Shown here: piece by piece, positions 8,127-18,064 of the stretch
How positions within the stretch are numbered: the first letter of the stretch is position 1
Layout of the letters: each line of letters starts with the position of its first letter
Origin: Primorskyibacter flagellatus
GTDB lineage: Bacteria; Pseudomonadota; Alphaproteobacteria; Rhodobacterales; Rhodobacteraceae
Length of the DNA: 64,000 nt
Reading direction: 5' to 3'
NCBI RefSeq assembly: GCF_014638275.1
Contig: NZ_BMFJ01000004.1
Span: 149,326 to 213,325, forward strand
The notes under the pieces: model-generated
The model's database searches: none
What the model saw: only the letters and a program-made list of their open reading frames with translations
Told to the model about the DNA's origin: nothing
Made by a program: the position numbers and the translations under genes

Positions 8127-10403
8127 ATGATGACGGCGCAGACCACCTCCTCCGCGACAGCCACTCTCTCCCTCCCCGGTCTTGCCGCGACCGGAGAGGT
8201 CCTGCGCGACGCCTGGGGAATCCCGCATGTCCGCGCCGCCTCCACCCGCGACGTGTTCGTGCTGAACGGCTATGTGCATGCCTCCGACCGGATGTGGCAG
8301 ATGGAGGCCGCGCTGCGCCGCGCCGTCGGCCGGTTCGCGGAATGGGCGGGCCCCTCTGCCCTGCCCGCCGACCGCCTTGCCCGCCAGCTCGGGGCGGAGG
8401 CCGCGTCGCGCCGCGACTACGACGCGTTGAAGCCCGAGACGAAGGAGATGCTCGACGCCTACGCAGCCGGGGTGAACGCCTGGATTGACGCGGGCGGCAC
8501 CACGGCGGAGCACGACCTGCTGGATGCCAAACCGATGAGATGGGAGCCCTGGTTCAGCGTCGCCGTCATGCGTCAGCGGGGGATCCTCATGGGTTCGGTC
8601 TGGTTCAAGCTCTGGCGCGCCGCCGCGCTTGGCACCATCGGGGCGGAGGCCGTGCCGCTGCTGCGCTACGATGACGGCGGGCCGGAACGTCATATCGTAC
8701 CGCAGGGCAGCACCGGCGACCGGCTCACCGCGTCGCTGGCCGATCTTGCCCCCGCGATCGAGGCGCTGTCGGGCAAGGCCCCGCAGGACGGCACCGTCGG
8801 CGGGTCCAACAACCTTGTCGTCGGCGGCGCGCGCACGGCCTCGGGCATGCCGCTGGTCGCGGGCGATCCGCACCGCCAGTACGAGATTCCGGGCATGTAC
8901 ACGCAGCTGCACCTGACCGGGCCGGAGTTCGACGCCATCGGCTTCTCCGTTCCCGGCGTGCCGGCCTTCCCGCATTTCTGTCACACCGAAAACGTCGCAT
9001 GGTGCGTCACCCACACCTTTGCCGACCTGCACGACGTCTATGTCGAACAGTTCGACGAGGCGGGCGGCAGGGTCCGCACCGCCGGAGGCTGGCAGCCCAC
9101 CACCCGGCGCGAAGAGGTCATCGCGGTCCGTGGCGCGGCGGACGACTCGATCACCGTCACCGAAACCGGCCACGGCCCCGTTATCGCGGGCGATCCGGGC
9201 TCCGGCACCGCGCTGGCGCTGAAGTCGTCGCAGCTGTTCGACACCGACCGGTCCATCGACTGCCTGCTGCCGATGCTGACCGCACCCACGCTCGATACCT
9301 TCTATGACCGGTGCAAGGGCTGGGGCGTGATCGATCACAACCTCGTCGGCGCCGACCGCGACGGCCATATCGGCGTGCTGGTCCGCGCCGTGGTACCCGA
9401 CCGCGACCGGATCAACGGCTGGCTGCCGGTGCCGGGCTGGACCGGGGACCACGAATGGCGCGGCTACATCCCTTTCGAACGGATGCCCCGCCAGCTCGAT
9501 CCCGAGTGCGGCTATATCGTCACGGCCAACAACCGCCCCGTCCCCGAGGATCATCCCGACTATATCACCACCGACTGCCACCCCACCACCCGCGCCTCGC
9601 GGCTGGCCGGGCGGATCGAGCGGCTGTCCGGCCTGACCCCGGGTGACATGGCGGATTTCCTGCGCGACACCGACAGCGCCCCCGCGCGCGAGATCACCGC
9701 GCGCATCCTCGCCGCGCAGCCGCCGGGCGCCGACAGCCTGCTGCGCGTGCTGGCCGCCTGGGACGGACGGATGGATCCGGGGCTCACTGCGCCGACGATC
9801 TACATCCTGATCCGGCAGGAAATGACGCGCATCCTCTGCCGCCTGTCCGGGCTGGAGGCTGCGTCCGCCCATTACGCCGCCTCTCCCGCACCCGGGATCC
9901 CGGCGCTGAACCAGTTGTGGTGGACGCTGCCGAACCTTCTGCGCCATGACGACACGACCCTGCTTGGCGGCAAGAACTGGACCGACGTCATCCGCGAGGC
10001 CGTCGCGACGGTCGCCAGGGCCGGCGTACCTGCGCCGTGGAGCACCGCCCATCTCCCGGCCTTCGTCCACCCGCTTGGCCACCTGTTCCCCGACGCCCCC
10101 GGCGCGGCGGCGCCGTCCTCGGATCCGACCGGGGGCGACGGCGATTGCGTACTGGCCACCGGCGGCTTTCCCGGCACCGGCACGCGGTCGATCTACGGCC
10201 CGGTCGCGCGCTATGTCTTCGACCTCGCCGACTGGGACAACAGCCGGTGGATCGTGTTCCACGGGTCCTCCGGGGATGCGGGAAGCGCACATTATTCGGA
10301 CCAGAACCCGCTCTGGGCGCGCGGCGAATTCGTGCCCATGCCTTTCAGTGCCGACGCGGTCGAGGCGCATGCCGTCTCCCGCCTCCGGCTCGATCCGCAC
10401 TGA
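8127..10403 (+). CDS. penicillin acylase family (S45) Ntn hydrolase
   Basis: 758-residue proenzyme of the penicillin amidase / AHL acylase superfamily, which hydrolyses amide bonds of N-acylated compounds after self-cleavage. The autoprocessing site is GGSNNLVV with Ser227 as the predicted N-terminal nucleophile of the beta chain; the preceding alpha region has the usual D-x-WGIPH start (near residue 31) and the beta chain contains NPFxx-like and TANNRPV segments. There is no signal peptide, unlike the periplasmic penicillin G and AHL acylases, so it should act in the cytoplasm on imported substrate. AAGGA lies six bases before the ATG; a second ATG follows immediately. It starts a plus-strand operon with the Dpp-type importer and amidase downstream. 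Real substrate unknown. Confidence 0.86.
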   Translation: MMTAQTTSSATATLSLPGLAATGEVLRDAWGIPHVRAASTRDVFVLNGYVHASDRMWQMEAALRRAVGRFAEWAGPSALPADRLARQLGAEAASRRDYDALKPETKEMLDAYAAGVNAWIDAGGTTAEHDLLDAKPMRWEPWFSVAVMRQRGILMGSVWFKLWRAAALGTIGAEAVPLLRYDDGGPERHIVPQGSTGDRLTASLADLAPAIEALSGKAPQDGTVGGSNNLVVGGARTASGMPLVAGDPHRQYEIPGMYTQLHLTGPEFDAIGFSVPGVPAFPHFCHTENVAWCVTHTFADLHDVYVEQFDEAGGRVRTAGGWQPTTRREEVIAVRGAADDSITVTETGHGPVIAGDPGSGTALALKSSQLFDTDRSIDCLLPMLTAPTLDTFYDRCKGWGVIDHNLVGADRDGHIGVLVRAVVPDRDRINGWLPVPGWTGDHEWRGYIPFERMPRQLDPECGYIVTANNRPVPEDHPDYITTDCHPTTRASRLAGRIERLSGLTPGDMADFLRDTDSAPAREITARILAAQPPGADSLLRVLAAWDGRMDPGLTAPTIYILIRQEMTRILCRLSGLEAASAHYAASPAPGIPALNQLWWTLPNLLRHDDTTLLGGKNWTDVIREAVATVARAGVPAPWSTAHLPAFVHPLGHLFPDAPGAAAPSSDPTGGDGDCVLATGGFPGTGTRSIYGPVARYVFDLADWDNSRWIVFHGSSGDAGSAHYSDQNPLWARGEFVPMPFSADAVEAHAVSRLRLDPH

Positions 10404-10493
10404 CCCGCGAAGGGACAGGACAAGCCATGAACGAGAAGGCCGCCGGACATCCCGGACGGCCCGGACACACCCAACCAACCGGGAGACACGACA

Positions 10494-12053
10494 ATGAAAC
10501 ATTTCACCCCCGGCCGGACCGCAGCGCTGCTGCTTTCCGCCGCGCTGCTGACAACCGCCCCCCTGGCCCCCGCCTTCGCGCAGGACCCCAAGATGGGCGG
10601 CACGATCCTTTACGCCAACAACTCCGGCCCCGGCCAGCTTGACCCCCAGATGGCGGCCAGCCTCGTTGAGCTGGAGGTGATCGCGCATGTGTTCGAACCG
10701 CTGATCTCCATGGATGCCAATTACGACGCCAAGCCGATGCTGGCGGAAAGCTACGAGATTTCGGACGACGGCAAGACCTTCACCTTCCCGCTGCGCAAGG
10801 GCGTGAAGTTCCACGACGGGCAGGAGATGACCTCCGCCGACGTCAAGGCCACCTTCGAACGCTATGCCGAGGTCAGCCCCGGCAAGGCCACGCTGGCGGA
10901 TGTGAAGGAATACCGCACACCGGACGACTACACCTTCGTCATCGAACTGAACAACCTCAACGCCGTCTTCATCGACCAGCTCAAGACGCCGGTCTATCCG
11001 TTCTCCATCATGCCCGCCTCTCAGCGCAACAAGCCCGCACGCGAAATCGACGTGGTCGGCACCGGCCCCTTCAAGCTGGGCGAATGGGTCAAGGACAGCC
11101 ACCTCGTCATCGAGAAGAACCCCGACTATACCCCGCGCGACGACGCCGATGGCCCCGACGGCTATGTCGGCAAGAAGGAGGTCTACGTCGACGCCGTCCG
11201 CTACAACTTCCTGCCCGAGGCCAACGCCCGCGTCGCCGCGATGCAGACCGGAGAGGCGGACATCACCACCGCCCTGCCGCTCGACCTGGCCAAGCGGCTT
11301 GAGGGGAACGACAAGGTCACCCCGGTCACCGTCTTCCCCTACTGCCAGCAGTACCTGATCGTGCATTCCTCGCAGGCGCCGACCGACAACCGGCAGGTGC
11401 GGCAGGCGATCCGCGAAGCGGTGAACGTCGAGGACCTGATCCTCGCCAGCGGCGAGGCCGCGCGCGAGAACTTCTCCATGGTCTATCCCGGCGGCGCCTT
11501 CTTCGTCGGTGACGACAACGCGGGCTGGTACAACCAGAACGACCCGGCCAAGGCGGCCGAGACGCTGAAGGCCGCCGGTTACAACGGCGAGGAGATCGTG
11601 CTGCAGTCGAACACGAACTACAGCTACATGCGCGACTCCATCCTCGTTCTGGCCGAACAGCTCAAGGCGGCGGGCATGAACGTGAAGGTCGACATCACCG
11701 ACTGGACCACCAACGCGTCGAACATGCAGTCGGGCGACGGCGGCTGGAACGTCTCCACCACATCGTTCTGCTCCAACCCGATCCTCGGGCCGCAGCAGTG
11801 GCAGACGATGATCTACAACTTCCCGCACGTCGAGAACAACAAGGTGCTGGATGACGCCTACGCCAAGTTCTACGCCTCTCTCGACCTGTCCGACCGCGTT
11901 GCCGCCTGGAAGGATATCGAGGCCGAGGTGCTGGACGGCGCCTACATGATCAAGGTGTCGGACCGCGGGTCGAACCGCGCGATCGCCAATGACCTCAAGG
12001 GCTTCCGCGAATTCAACATCAACCTCTTTTGGGGAATGTGGCTCGACCGCTGA
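10494..12053 (+). CDS. Dpp-type ABC transporter substrate-binding protein (system 1)
   Basis: 519-residue periplasmic binding protein of the SBP_bac_5 (peptide/opine/nickel) family. The signal peptide is residues 1-29 (cleavage AFA then QDPKMGG). Typical elements follow: the LDPQ motif near 45, LAESYEISDDGKTFTFPLRKGVKFHDG, and VGTGPFKLGEW near 190. It recruits the ligand for the permeases encoded downstream. The gap to the permease contains an 11-bp hairpin (12068-12098) that may allow extra synthesis of this protein relative to the membrane parts. Position behind the acylase suggests an N-acyl amine or small amide-linked ligand, which is inference. Confidence 0.9.
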   Translation: MKHFTPGRTAALLLSAALLTTAPLAPAFAQDPKMGGTILYANNSGPGQLDPQMAASLVELEVIAHVFEPLISMDANYDAKPMLAESYEISDDGKTFTFPLRKGVKFHDGQEMTSADVKATFERYAEVSPGKATLADVKEYRTPDDYTFVIELNNLNAVFIDQLKTPVYPFSIMPASQRNKPAREIDVVGTGPFKLGEWVKDSHLVIEKNPDYTPRDDADGPDGYVGKKEVYVDAVRYNFLPEANARVAAMQTGEADITTALPLDLAKRLEGNDKVTPVTVFPYCQQYLIVHSSQAPTDNRQVRQAIREAVNVEDLILASGEAARENFSMVYPGGAFFVGDDNAGWYNQNDPAKAAETLKAAGYNGEEIVLQSNTNYSYMRDSILVLAEQLKAAGMNVKVDITDWTTNASNMQSGDGGWNVSTTSFCSNPILGPQQWQTMIYNFPHVENNKVLDDAYAKFYASLDLSDRVAAWKDIEAEVLDGAYMIKVSDRGSNRAIANDLKGFREFNINLFWGMWLDR

Positions 12054-12067
12054 CCCTTTCGAAGACG

Positions 12068-12098
12068 TCGCGCGGGCAGCCTCCCGTTGCCCGCGCGA
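12068..12098 (+). terminator. intercistronic hairpin after the binding-protein gene (system 1)
   Basis: Perfect 11-bp inverted repeat (12068-12078 with 12088-12098, nine-base loop), GC-rich and without a T run. It lies between binding-protein and permease genes, where such structures commonly stabilise the upstream mRNA or reduce read-through. A complete terminator is unlikely because the permease needs expression. Confidence 0.6.
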
Positions 12099-12132
12099 TC
12101 CGTGATGACCCTCAGACAGGCAGGAGCCGCCC

Positions 12133-13077
12133 TTGCTGAAACTGATCGCCTTCCGCATCGCCCAGGCAATTCCCGTGATGCTGGTGGTGGCCGTCCTGAC
12201 ATTCCTGCTGATGCACCTGCTGCCCGGAGACCCGGCGACGATCATCGCGGGCGACCAGGCGGACCAGGCGTCGATCGACCAGATCCGCCGCGACCTCGGT
12301 CTGGACCGGCCGGTTCCGGTTCAGCTCTGGCACTGGATCGTCAATCTGGCGCAGGGCGATTTCGGGCGCTCGCTGATGCTCAACCAGGCGGTGGCGGACG
12401 CGGTGAAGGAACGGCTGCCCGTCACCCTGTCGCTCGCCATGCTGGCCTTTGCGATCACCCTGCCCTTCGGCATCGCCTTCGGCGTGATCGCCGCGGTCTG
12501 GCGGGATACCTGGGTGGACAGCGCGGTGATGATCCTCGCCCTCGTCGGGGTGTCGGTGCCGAATTTCTGGATCGCGATCCTCTCGGTCATCCTGTTCTCC
12601 GTCACGCTCGGCTGGCTGCCCTCCGCCGGCTACGTGCCGCTGCACGACAGCTTTTCCGGCTGGCTCGCCTCGCTCATCCAGCCCGCCGTGGTGCTGGCGC
12701 TGTTCCAGATCGGTTACCTTGCCCGGATGACCCGGTCTGCGATGCTGGACGTGCTGGACCAGGACTATATCCGCACCGCCCGCGCCAAGGGCGTGGCGGT
12801 CAACACCATCATCGTCAAACACGCCTTCCGCAACACGCTGATGCAGGTCGTGACCGTCGCCGGATACATCCTGTCGCTGCTGATCGGCGGGTCCGTGGTG
12901 ATCGAACAGATCTTTGCCCTGCCCGGCATCGGGCGGCTTCTGGTGCAGGCGATCATGGCCCGCGACTACCCGGTGGTGCAGGGCACGATGCTGCTGCTCG
13001 GCTTTGCCTTCGTCTTCATCAACATCCTGATCGACCTGATCTATGCCTATGTCGACCCGAGGGTCCGCTATGACTGA
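12133..13077 (+). CDS. Dpp-type ABC transporter permease, DppB-like (system 1)
   Basis: 314-residue inner-membrane permease with an N-terminal TM anchor, a periplasmic loop containing [16 protein letters not shown], and five further TM segments. The EAA loop ([20 protein letters not shown]) lies near residues 213-235. I accept a TTG start at 12133 because AGGAG lies six bases upstream and the sequence [11 protein letters not shown] is the usual DppB beginning. It overlaps the DppC-like gene by eight bases. Confidence 0.9.
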   Translation: MLKLIAFRIAQAIPVMLVVAVLTFLLMHLLPGDPATIIAGDQADQASIDQIRRDLGLDRPVPVQLWHWIVNLAQGDFGRSLMLNQAVADAVKERLPVTLSLAMLAFAITLPFGIAFGVIAAVWRDTWVDSAVMILALVGVSVPNFWIAILSVILFSVTLGWLPSAGYVPLHDSFSGWLASLIQPAVVLALFQIGYLARMTRSAMLDVLDQDYIRTARAKGVAVNTIIVKHAFRNTLMQVVTVAGYILSLLIGGSVVIEQIFALPGIGRLLVQAIMARDYPVVQGTMLLLGFAFVFINILIDLIYAYVDPRVRYD

Positions 13078-13957
13078 CGCCACGACCCTGCCCGCCGCCG
13101 CCATGCCGCCGCGCTCTGCCCGCCGCCGCATCCTGATGCGCCGCCTCTGGCGGCACCGCTCCTTCCGGGTCGGGGCGGGGATCGTGGCGGTGATCGTGCT
13201 CATGGCCGTCGCCGCGCCGCTGCTGTCGGGCGGCCAGCCGAACGCCATGTCCCTGCGCAACCGCTTCGCGCCCCCTTCCGCCGATTTCATCTTCGGCGCC
13301 GACAACTTCGGACGCGACATCTTCACCCGCGTCCTCTACGGCGCGCGCATCTCGCTCTGGATCGGCTTCGCCTCGGCGATGCTGGCGGCGGCGGGCGGAG
13401 CACTGGTCGGCATGGCCTCCGCCTGGTTCAGGAAGCTGGACGGGATCATCATGCGGATCATGGACGCCCTGCTGGCCTTCCCGGCGATCCTGCTGGCCAT
13501 CGGCATCAACGCCGCCCTCGGCCCGCAGGTGTCGAGCGTCATCATCGCCCTCGCCTCCGCCTACGTCCCCCGCATGGCAAGGATCGTGCGCGCCGCCGCG
13601 CTGGTGGTGCGGGAGCTCGACTATGTCGACGCCGCCCGGGTGTCGGGCGCGGGCGCGGGGCGGATCATCTTCCGCCACATCCTTCCGAACGTCATGGCAC
13701 CGCTGCTCGTCTCCGTCACCTTCGTCTTCGCCTACGCGATCCTGGCCGAGGCCGCGCTTTCCTTCCTCGGCATCGGCCCGCCGCCGCCGCACCCGTCCTG
13801 GGGCAACATCATCGCGGAGGGGCGTGACTACTCGGTCGAGGCATGGTGGATCATGCTCTTCCCCGGCCTCGCCATATCCCTCGCCGCGCTTGGCATGAAC
13901 CTCCTCGGCGACGGGCTGCGCGACGTGCTTGACCCCCGCCTGAAGATCGAGGCCTGA
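13070..13957 (+). CDS. Dpp-type ABC transporter permease, DppC-like (system 1)
   Basis: 295-residue permease from the ATG at 13070, inside the end of the DppB-like gene. It has the DppC hallmark before TM2 ([19 protein letters not shown]), several TM segments and the EAA loop [20 protein letters not shown]. The C-terminal [12 protein letters not shown] is the conserved DppC tail. Forms the channel with the DppB-like protein. One base separates it from the ATPase gene. Confidence 0.9.
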   Translation: MTDATTLPAAAMPPRSARRRILMRRLWRHRSFRVGAGIVAVIVLMAVAAPLLSGGQPNAMSLRNRFAPPSADFIFGADNFGRDIFTRVLYGARISLWIGFASAMLAAAGGALVGMASAWFRKLDGIIMRIMDALLAFPAILLAIGINAALGPQVSSVIIALASAYVPRMARIVRAAALVVRELDYVDAARVSGAGAGRIIFRHILPNVMAPLLVSVTFVFAYAILAEAALSFLGIGPPPPHPSWGNIIAEGRDYSVEAWWIMLFPGLAISLAALGMNLLGDGLRDVLDPRLKIEA

Positions 13958-13958
13958 G

Positions 13959-14933
13959 ATGCTGCAAATCGAAAACCTCTCGGTGGACTTCCGCGTCGAC
14001 AGCGGCTGGATCAGCTCGGTCACCGATGTCAGCTTCACGCTCGGCCCGCGCGCCAGCCTCGGCATCGTGGGCGAAAGCGGGTCGGGGAAGTCGGTCACCG
14101 CGCTGTCAGTCCTGCGCCTGCACGCGGCACGCAACACCCGGATGCGCGGCAGGATCATGTTCGACGGGCAGGACCTGCTGACCCTGCCCGAACGCCGGAT
14201 GCGCGAGATCCGGGGCCGCGACATCGCCATGATCTTCCAGGACCCGATGCATTCGCTGAACCCCGTCCTGACCATCGGCGACCAGATCGGGGAAACCCTG
14301 CGCATCCATCAGAAACTTGACGCCGCCGCCGCGCAGAAGGCCGCCATCGGCCTGCTCGACATGGTGCGCATTCCCGATGCCGCGCGGCGTGTCACCGACT
14401 ATCCGCACCAGCTGTCGGGCGGAATGCGCCAGCGGGTGATGATCGCCATGGCCATCGCCTGCCGCCCCCGCCTTTTGATCGCGGACGAACCGACCACCGC
14501 GCTCGACGTGACGGTGCAGGCGCAGATCCTCGACCTGCTCCGCGACCTGAGGGAGGAGATCGGCATGTCCGTCATCCTGATATCCCACGACCTCGGGCTG
14601 GTGGCGGAGTTCGCGGAACGGGTGCTGGTCATGTACGCCGGCGAACTGGTCGAGGAAGCGCCCTCGCTCACCATGTTCGCCCGCCCCGCGCATCCCTATT
14701 CCGAAGGTCTGCTCAAGGCGATCCCCTCGGCGGACGAAGACGTGGGAAGGCTCTATGCCATTCCGGGCCGCATCCCCGATCCGGGCCGCCGCCCGCCGGG
14801 CTGCAACTTTGCCCCGCGCTGCCCGCTGGTGCAGCCCGCCTGCACCGCCGCCCCCCCGCCGCTTGCGACGATGGAACCCGGCCACCTGATCCGCTGCCCC
14901 GTCCGGCTGGCCGCGATGGAGACGACAGGATGA
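13959..14933 (+). CDS. Dpp-type ABC transporter ATPase, DppD-like (system 1)
   Basis: 324-residue ATPase: Walker A GESGSGKS near residue 38, Q-loop [10 protein letters not shown], signature LSGGMRQR, Walker [13 protein letters not shown], and the C-terminal oligopeptide-transporter extension with cysteines in [17 protein letters not shown], known in this family to bind an iron-sulfur cluster. It overlaps the DppF-like gene as ATGA. No substitution in ATPase motifs is seen, so it should be functional. Confidence 0.9.
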   Translation: MLQIENLSVDFRVDSGWISSVTDVSFTLGPRASLGIVGESGSGKSVTALSVLRLHAARNTRMRGRIMFDGQDLLTLPERRMREIRGRDIAMIFQDPMHSLNPVLTIGDQIGETLRIHQKLDAAAAQKAAIGLLDMVRIPDAARRVTDYPHQLSGGMRQRVMIAMAIACRPRLLIADEPTTALDVTVQAQILDLLRDLREEIGMSVILISHDLGLVAEFAERVLVMYAGELVEEAPSLTMFARPAHPYSEGLLKAIPSADEDVGRLYAIPGRIPDPGRRPPGCNFAPRCPLVQPACTAAPPPLATMEPGHLIRCPVRLAAMETTG

Positions 14934-15913
14934 AGGACATGGCCGACACAACCGATCCTATCATCCGCGTCCGCAACCTCAGCCGCGACTTCCAGGTCGG
15001 CGGGCGCGGGCGCAAGCGCCAGACGCTGCACGCGGTCAGCGACGCCAGCTTCGACGTGCTGCCCGGTGAAACGCTTGGTGTCGTGGGCGAAAGCGGGTCG
15101 GGCAAATCCACCATCGGGCGGATGCTGGTCGGCCTGCTTCCCGCCACGCGCGGAGAGATCGAGCTGTTCGGAGAGACCATCACCGGCCCCTCCGGCAAGC
15201 AGGCGCTGGCGAAGGTCCGGCACAAGCTCCAGTTCGTCTTTCAGGACCCCCACGCCGCGATGAACCCCCGGATGCGCATCTCCGACATCATCGCGGAACC
15301 GATCGACGTGCGCGGCGGCTGGACCCGCAAGGACCGCGCCGACCGGGTCGCGGAACTGCTGGAACTGGTTGGCCTCTCCGCCGCCTTCGCCGACCGCTTC
15401 CCGCATGAATTCTCGGGCGGTCAGCGCCAGCGGATCGTGATCGCCCGCGCGCTCGCGCTCGACCCCGCCTTCATCGTCTGTGACGAGGCGGTCGCGGCGC
15501 TCGACGTGTCGATGCAGGCGCAGGTCATCAACCTGCTCATGGACCTGCAACAGCGGCTTGGCCTGTCCTACCTCTTCATTGCGCACGACCTTGCCGTGGT
15601 CCGGGCCGTTTCGACCCGCATCGCCGTTCTCTACGCCGGAGAGATCGTGGAGCTGTCGGACAAACGCTCGCTCTACACCGACCCGAAGCACCCGTACACG
15701 CAGGCCCTTCTCGCCGCGATCCCCCGGCCCGAGGTCGGCACCCGCAAGCCCCCGATCCGCGGAGAGGTGCCGAGCCTGCTGAACCGGCCGCCGGGCTGCA
15801 CCCTCTGCCCGCGCTGCCCCAAAGCCTTCGACCGCTGCCGCACCGAAGCCCCCGCCCTGCGCGAGGTCGCCCCGGGCCGCAAGGTCGCCTGCCACCTCTA
15901 CGACGGAGTCTGA
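14930..15913 (+). CDS. Dpp-type ABC transporter ATPase, DppF-like (system 1)
   Basis: 327-residue partner ATPase of the DppD-like protein: Walker [24 protein letters not shown], signature FSGGQRQR, Walker B with a slight variant [14 protein letters not shown] (DEA instead of DEP). It has the C-terminal [17 protein letters not shown] cluster. Starts at ATG 14930 (ATGA overlap); a second in-frame ATG at 14939 is possible. Ends four bases before the amidase gene, so all genes from the acylase to the amidase are probably one transcript. Confidence 0.9.
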   Translation: MKDMADTTDPIIRVRNLSRDFQVGGRGRKRQTLHAVSDASFDVLPGETLGVVGESGSGKSTIGRMLVGLLPATRGEIELFGETITGPSGKQALAKVRHKLQFVFQDPHAAMNPRMRISDIIAEPIDVRGGWTRKDRADRVAELLELVGLSAAFADRFPHEFSGGQRQRIVIARALALDPAFIVCDEAVAALDVSMQAQVINLLMDLQQRLGLSYLFIAHDLAVVRAVSTRIAVLYAGEIVELSDKRSLYTDPKHPYTQALLAAIPRPEVGTRKPPIRGEVPSLLNRPPGCTLCPRCPKAFDRCRTEAPALREVAPGRKVACHLYDGV

Positions 15914-15917
15914 CGAC

Positions 15918-17333
15918 ATGACCGACCTCACCTGGCTGACCGCCGCGCAGGCCGTCGCGATGATCGCGCGGAAGGAGCTTTCGCCGGTCGAATACCTCGA
16001 CCACATCCTCGCCCGGTCGGATGCGGAGTCCGACCGCCTCAACCCCTTCGCCTATGTCGCCGCCGACCGTGCGCGGGACGAGGCGAAGGCGGCGGAGAAG
16101 GCGGTCATGGCGGGCGAACCGCTCGGGCCGCTGCACGGGCTGCCGGTGCATGTGAAGGACCTGTTCAAGACCGCCGGCATCCCGACCGAATACGGGTCCG
16201 CCGTCTACGCGGGCAACGTGCCGGATGTGGACGACGTGCTGGTCACACGGCTCCGCGCCGCGGGGGCGGTTGTCTTCGCCAAGTCGCACACGCCCGAATT
16301 CGGCCACAAGGGCCAGACCGACGGACCGCATTTCGGCACCACCCGCAATCCATGGGACACCTCGCGCTATGCCGGGGGATCCTCCGGCGGGGCGGCCTGC
16401 GCGGTGGCGGCGGGGATCGGGCCGCTTGGTCTCGGCACCGACGGGGCGGGGTCGATCCGCATCCCGGCTGCGGCCTGCGGCACCGTCGGACTCAAACCCT
16501 CCCCCGGCCTGCTGCCCTATAACGAAGCCGTCGACGCCTTCTTCAACTACGCCGCCGCCGGTCCCCTGTCCCGCACGGTCGAAGACGCCGCACTGATGAT
16601 GTCCGCGATCAGCGGCACCGATCCGACCGACCCCTGGTCCATCGCCGCCCCCGCCCCGCGCGCCACCCGCGCGGGTGCCAGCCTGCACGGCCTGCGCATC
16701 GGCTATATCGAGAAGATGGAGAACCGCCGCCTCTCTGCCGAGGTCGCCGCCAATACCCGCGCCGTGCTCGACACCCTCATCGCACGCGGCGCCCATGTGG
16801 AGGACGTGACGGAAGAGATCGACTGGATCGAATACGAAGGCCGGGTGATGTACCAGGCGAACATCTGCGTCGCCGGAACCCCGCATATCGCCAAGTTCGG
16901 CAACCGGATGGACCCCGTGTTCCTTGGCTTCATCGAACGCGGGCGCGGCTTCAGCACCGACGATTACCGCAAGGCGCAGCTGGCCCGCACCCGCCTGTTC
17001 CGCCATGTCCAGACCCTGTTCGACCGCTACGACGTGCTGATTTCCCCGACCCTGACCCGCACCGCCCTTCCGGCCGACTTCGAGGCGCTGAACGGACAGG
17101 TCGTCGTCGACGGAGAGGAAAACGGACTGACCCGGCAGGGCATGTCGCCCTATTGCTACCCGTTCAACCTGACCGGCCACCCCGCGCTGGCGCTGCCCTC
17201 CGGTTTCGCTTCGGACGGGCTGCCGACCTCGGTTCAGCTGATCGGACCTTGGTATTCGGACCTCGACCTGCTGACCATCGCCTCGGCCATCGAAACGGAC
17301 CGCGCCTGGGCGCATCTGAAACCGGCGATCTGA
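15918..17333 (+). CDS. amidase signature (AS) family amidase
   Basis: 471-residue amidohydrolase of the amidase signature family. The Ser-cisSer-Lys triad is visible as Lys80 (VHVKDLF), Ser155 in GGSSGG and Ser179 in GAGSIRIPA. It hydrolyses a primary or secondary amide in the cytoplasm; AtzE/GatA-type relatives are excluded as a tRNA amidotransferase because no GatB/GatC gene is present. Directly downstream of the DppF-like gene, it likely acts on the solute imported by system 1, together with the acylase at the start of the operon. Converges with the GntR gene after a four-base gap. Confidence 0.9.
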   Translation: MTDLTWLTAAQAVAMIARKELSPVEYLDHILARSDAESDRLNPFAYVAADRARDEAKAAEKAVMAGEPLGPLHGLPVHVKDLFKTAGIPTEYGSAVYAGNVPDVDDVLVTRLRAAGAVVFAKSHTPEFGHKGQTDGPHFGTTRNPWDTSRYAGGSSGGAACAVAAGIGPLGLGTDGAGSIRIPAAACGTVGLKPSPGLLPYNEAVDAFFNYAAAGPLSRTVEDAALMMSAISGTDPTDPWSIAAPAPRATRAGASLHGLRIGYIEKMENRRLSAEVAANTRAVLDTLIARGAHVEDVTEEIDWIEYEGRVMYQANICVAGTPHIAKFGNRMDPVFLGFIERGRGFSTDDYRKAQLARTRLFRHVQTLFDRYDVLISPTLTRTALPADFEALNGQVVVDGEENGLTRQGMSPYCYPFNLTGHPALALPSGFASDGLPTSVQLIGPWYSDLDLLTIASAIETDRAWAHLKPAI

Positions 17334-17337
17334 CGGG

Positions 17338-18063
17338 TCAGCCCCGGCGGCGGCCCTTCTGCAGGGCGGCCTGCGCGGCGGCATGATCGGCGAGGTGCTG
17401 GCGCAGCGCGCGCCCGCCCTCGAACAGGTCCATCCGGATCGCCTCGCGCAGGGAATAGGGGTCGCGGGCGCGCAGGGCGTCCAGCACGTTCAGGTGCTGG
17501 TGCCGTTCGGCATAGGTGGGATGGGCGTGGGGGTAGAGTTCGCTCAGGATCGGGCCGATGCGGATCCACAGCCCCTCCAGCACCTCGGTCAGGGTCGGCA
17601 TGCCCGACCGGGAATACAGCCCGAAGTGAAAGTCGAAGTTCGCCTGCAGCGCGGTCGGCCAGTCCCCCGTCGCCTCGGCATGCACCAGCGTTTCGTGCAC
17701 CACCGCCAGACGGTCGATATCGGCCTCGGTGATATGCGGCAGCGCGCGCTCTGCCGCCATCGGCTCAAGGCTCATGCGGATGTCGCGGATCTCGGTGTAT
17801 TCGTCCAGAGTCAGGCGGCGGACGCGGATGTAGTAGCGCGGGCGGATTTCGATGGCGCCCTCGTGGGCCAGCTGGAACAGCGCCTCCCGCACGGGGGTTT
17901 CCGAGGTTCCCATCTGCCGGGCGAGATCGCGGACCTTCAGCCGTTCATGCGGCTTCAGCTCCGCCCGCATCAGGGACTGCCGCAGGCGGGCATAGACAAC
18001 CTCGGACAGCGGAAGCGGATCGTCCTCCGCCGCCGCCGTTTCGTCGATCATCCCGTCCGTCAC
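17338..18063 (-). CDS. GntR family transcriptional regulator (FCD domain)
   Basis: 241-residue regulator: N-terminal winged helix (about residues 19-85, with the family motif SETPVREALFQL) and a C-terminal all-helical FCD ligand domain with His residues (NFDFHFGLY, ERHQHLNVLDALRARD) suited to metal-dependent binding of an organic acid. Start is GTG at 18063, one base after the aminotransferase stop; an ATG at 18051 is an alternative. It sits inside the regulon that shares TGATATATCA-type palindromes, a sequence compatible with FadR-type operators, and its own transcript starts behind such a site (19358-19367). It is therefore the best candidate for the regulator of all these promoters, with a pathway intermediate as inducer (inference). 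Confidence 0.9.
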   Translation of the reverse strand: MTDGMIDETAAAEDDPLPLSEVVYARLRQSLMRAELKPHERLKVRDLARQMGTSETPVREALFQLAHEGAIEIRPRYYIRVRRLTLDEYTEIRDIRMSLEPMAAERALPHITEADIDRLAVVHETLVHAEATGDWPTALQANFDFHFGLYSRSGMPTLTEVLEGLWIRIGPILSELYPHAHPTYAERHQHLNVLDALRARDPYSLREAIRMDLFEGGRALRQHLADHAAAQAALQKGRRRG

Positions 18064-18064
18064 G

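Noticed and set aside
8007..12245. 1412-codon open frame antisense to the acylase and binding-protein genes
   Set aside because: High GC at third codon positions opens long antisense frames; the plus-strand genes have motifs, signal peptide and ribosome sites, whereas this product is low-complexity and has none.
15918..17333. Assignment of the amidase as GatA
   Set aside because: No gatB or gatC gene nearby, and it is the last gene of an importer operon.
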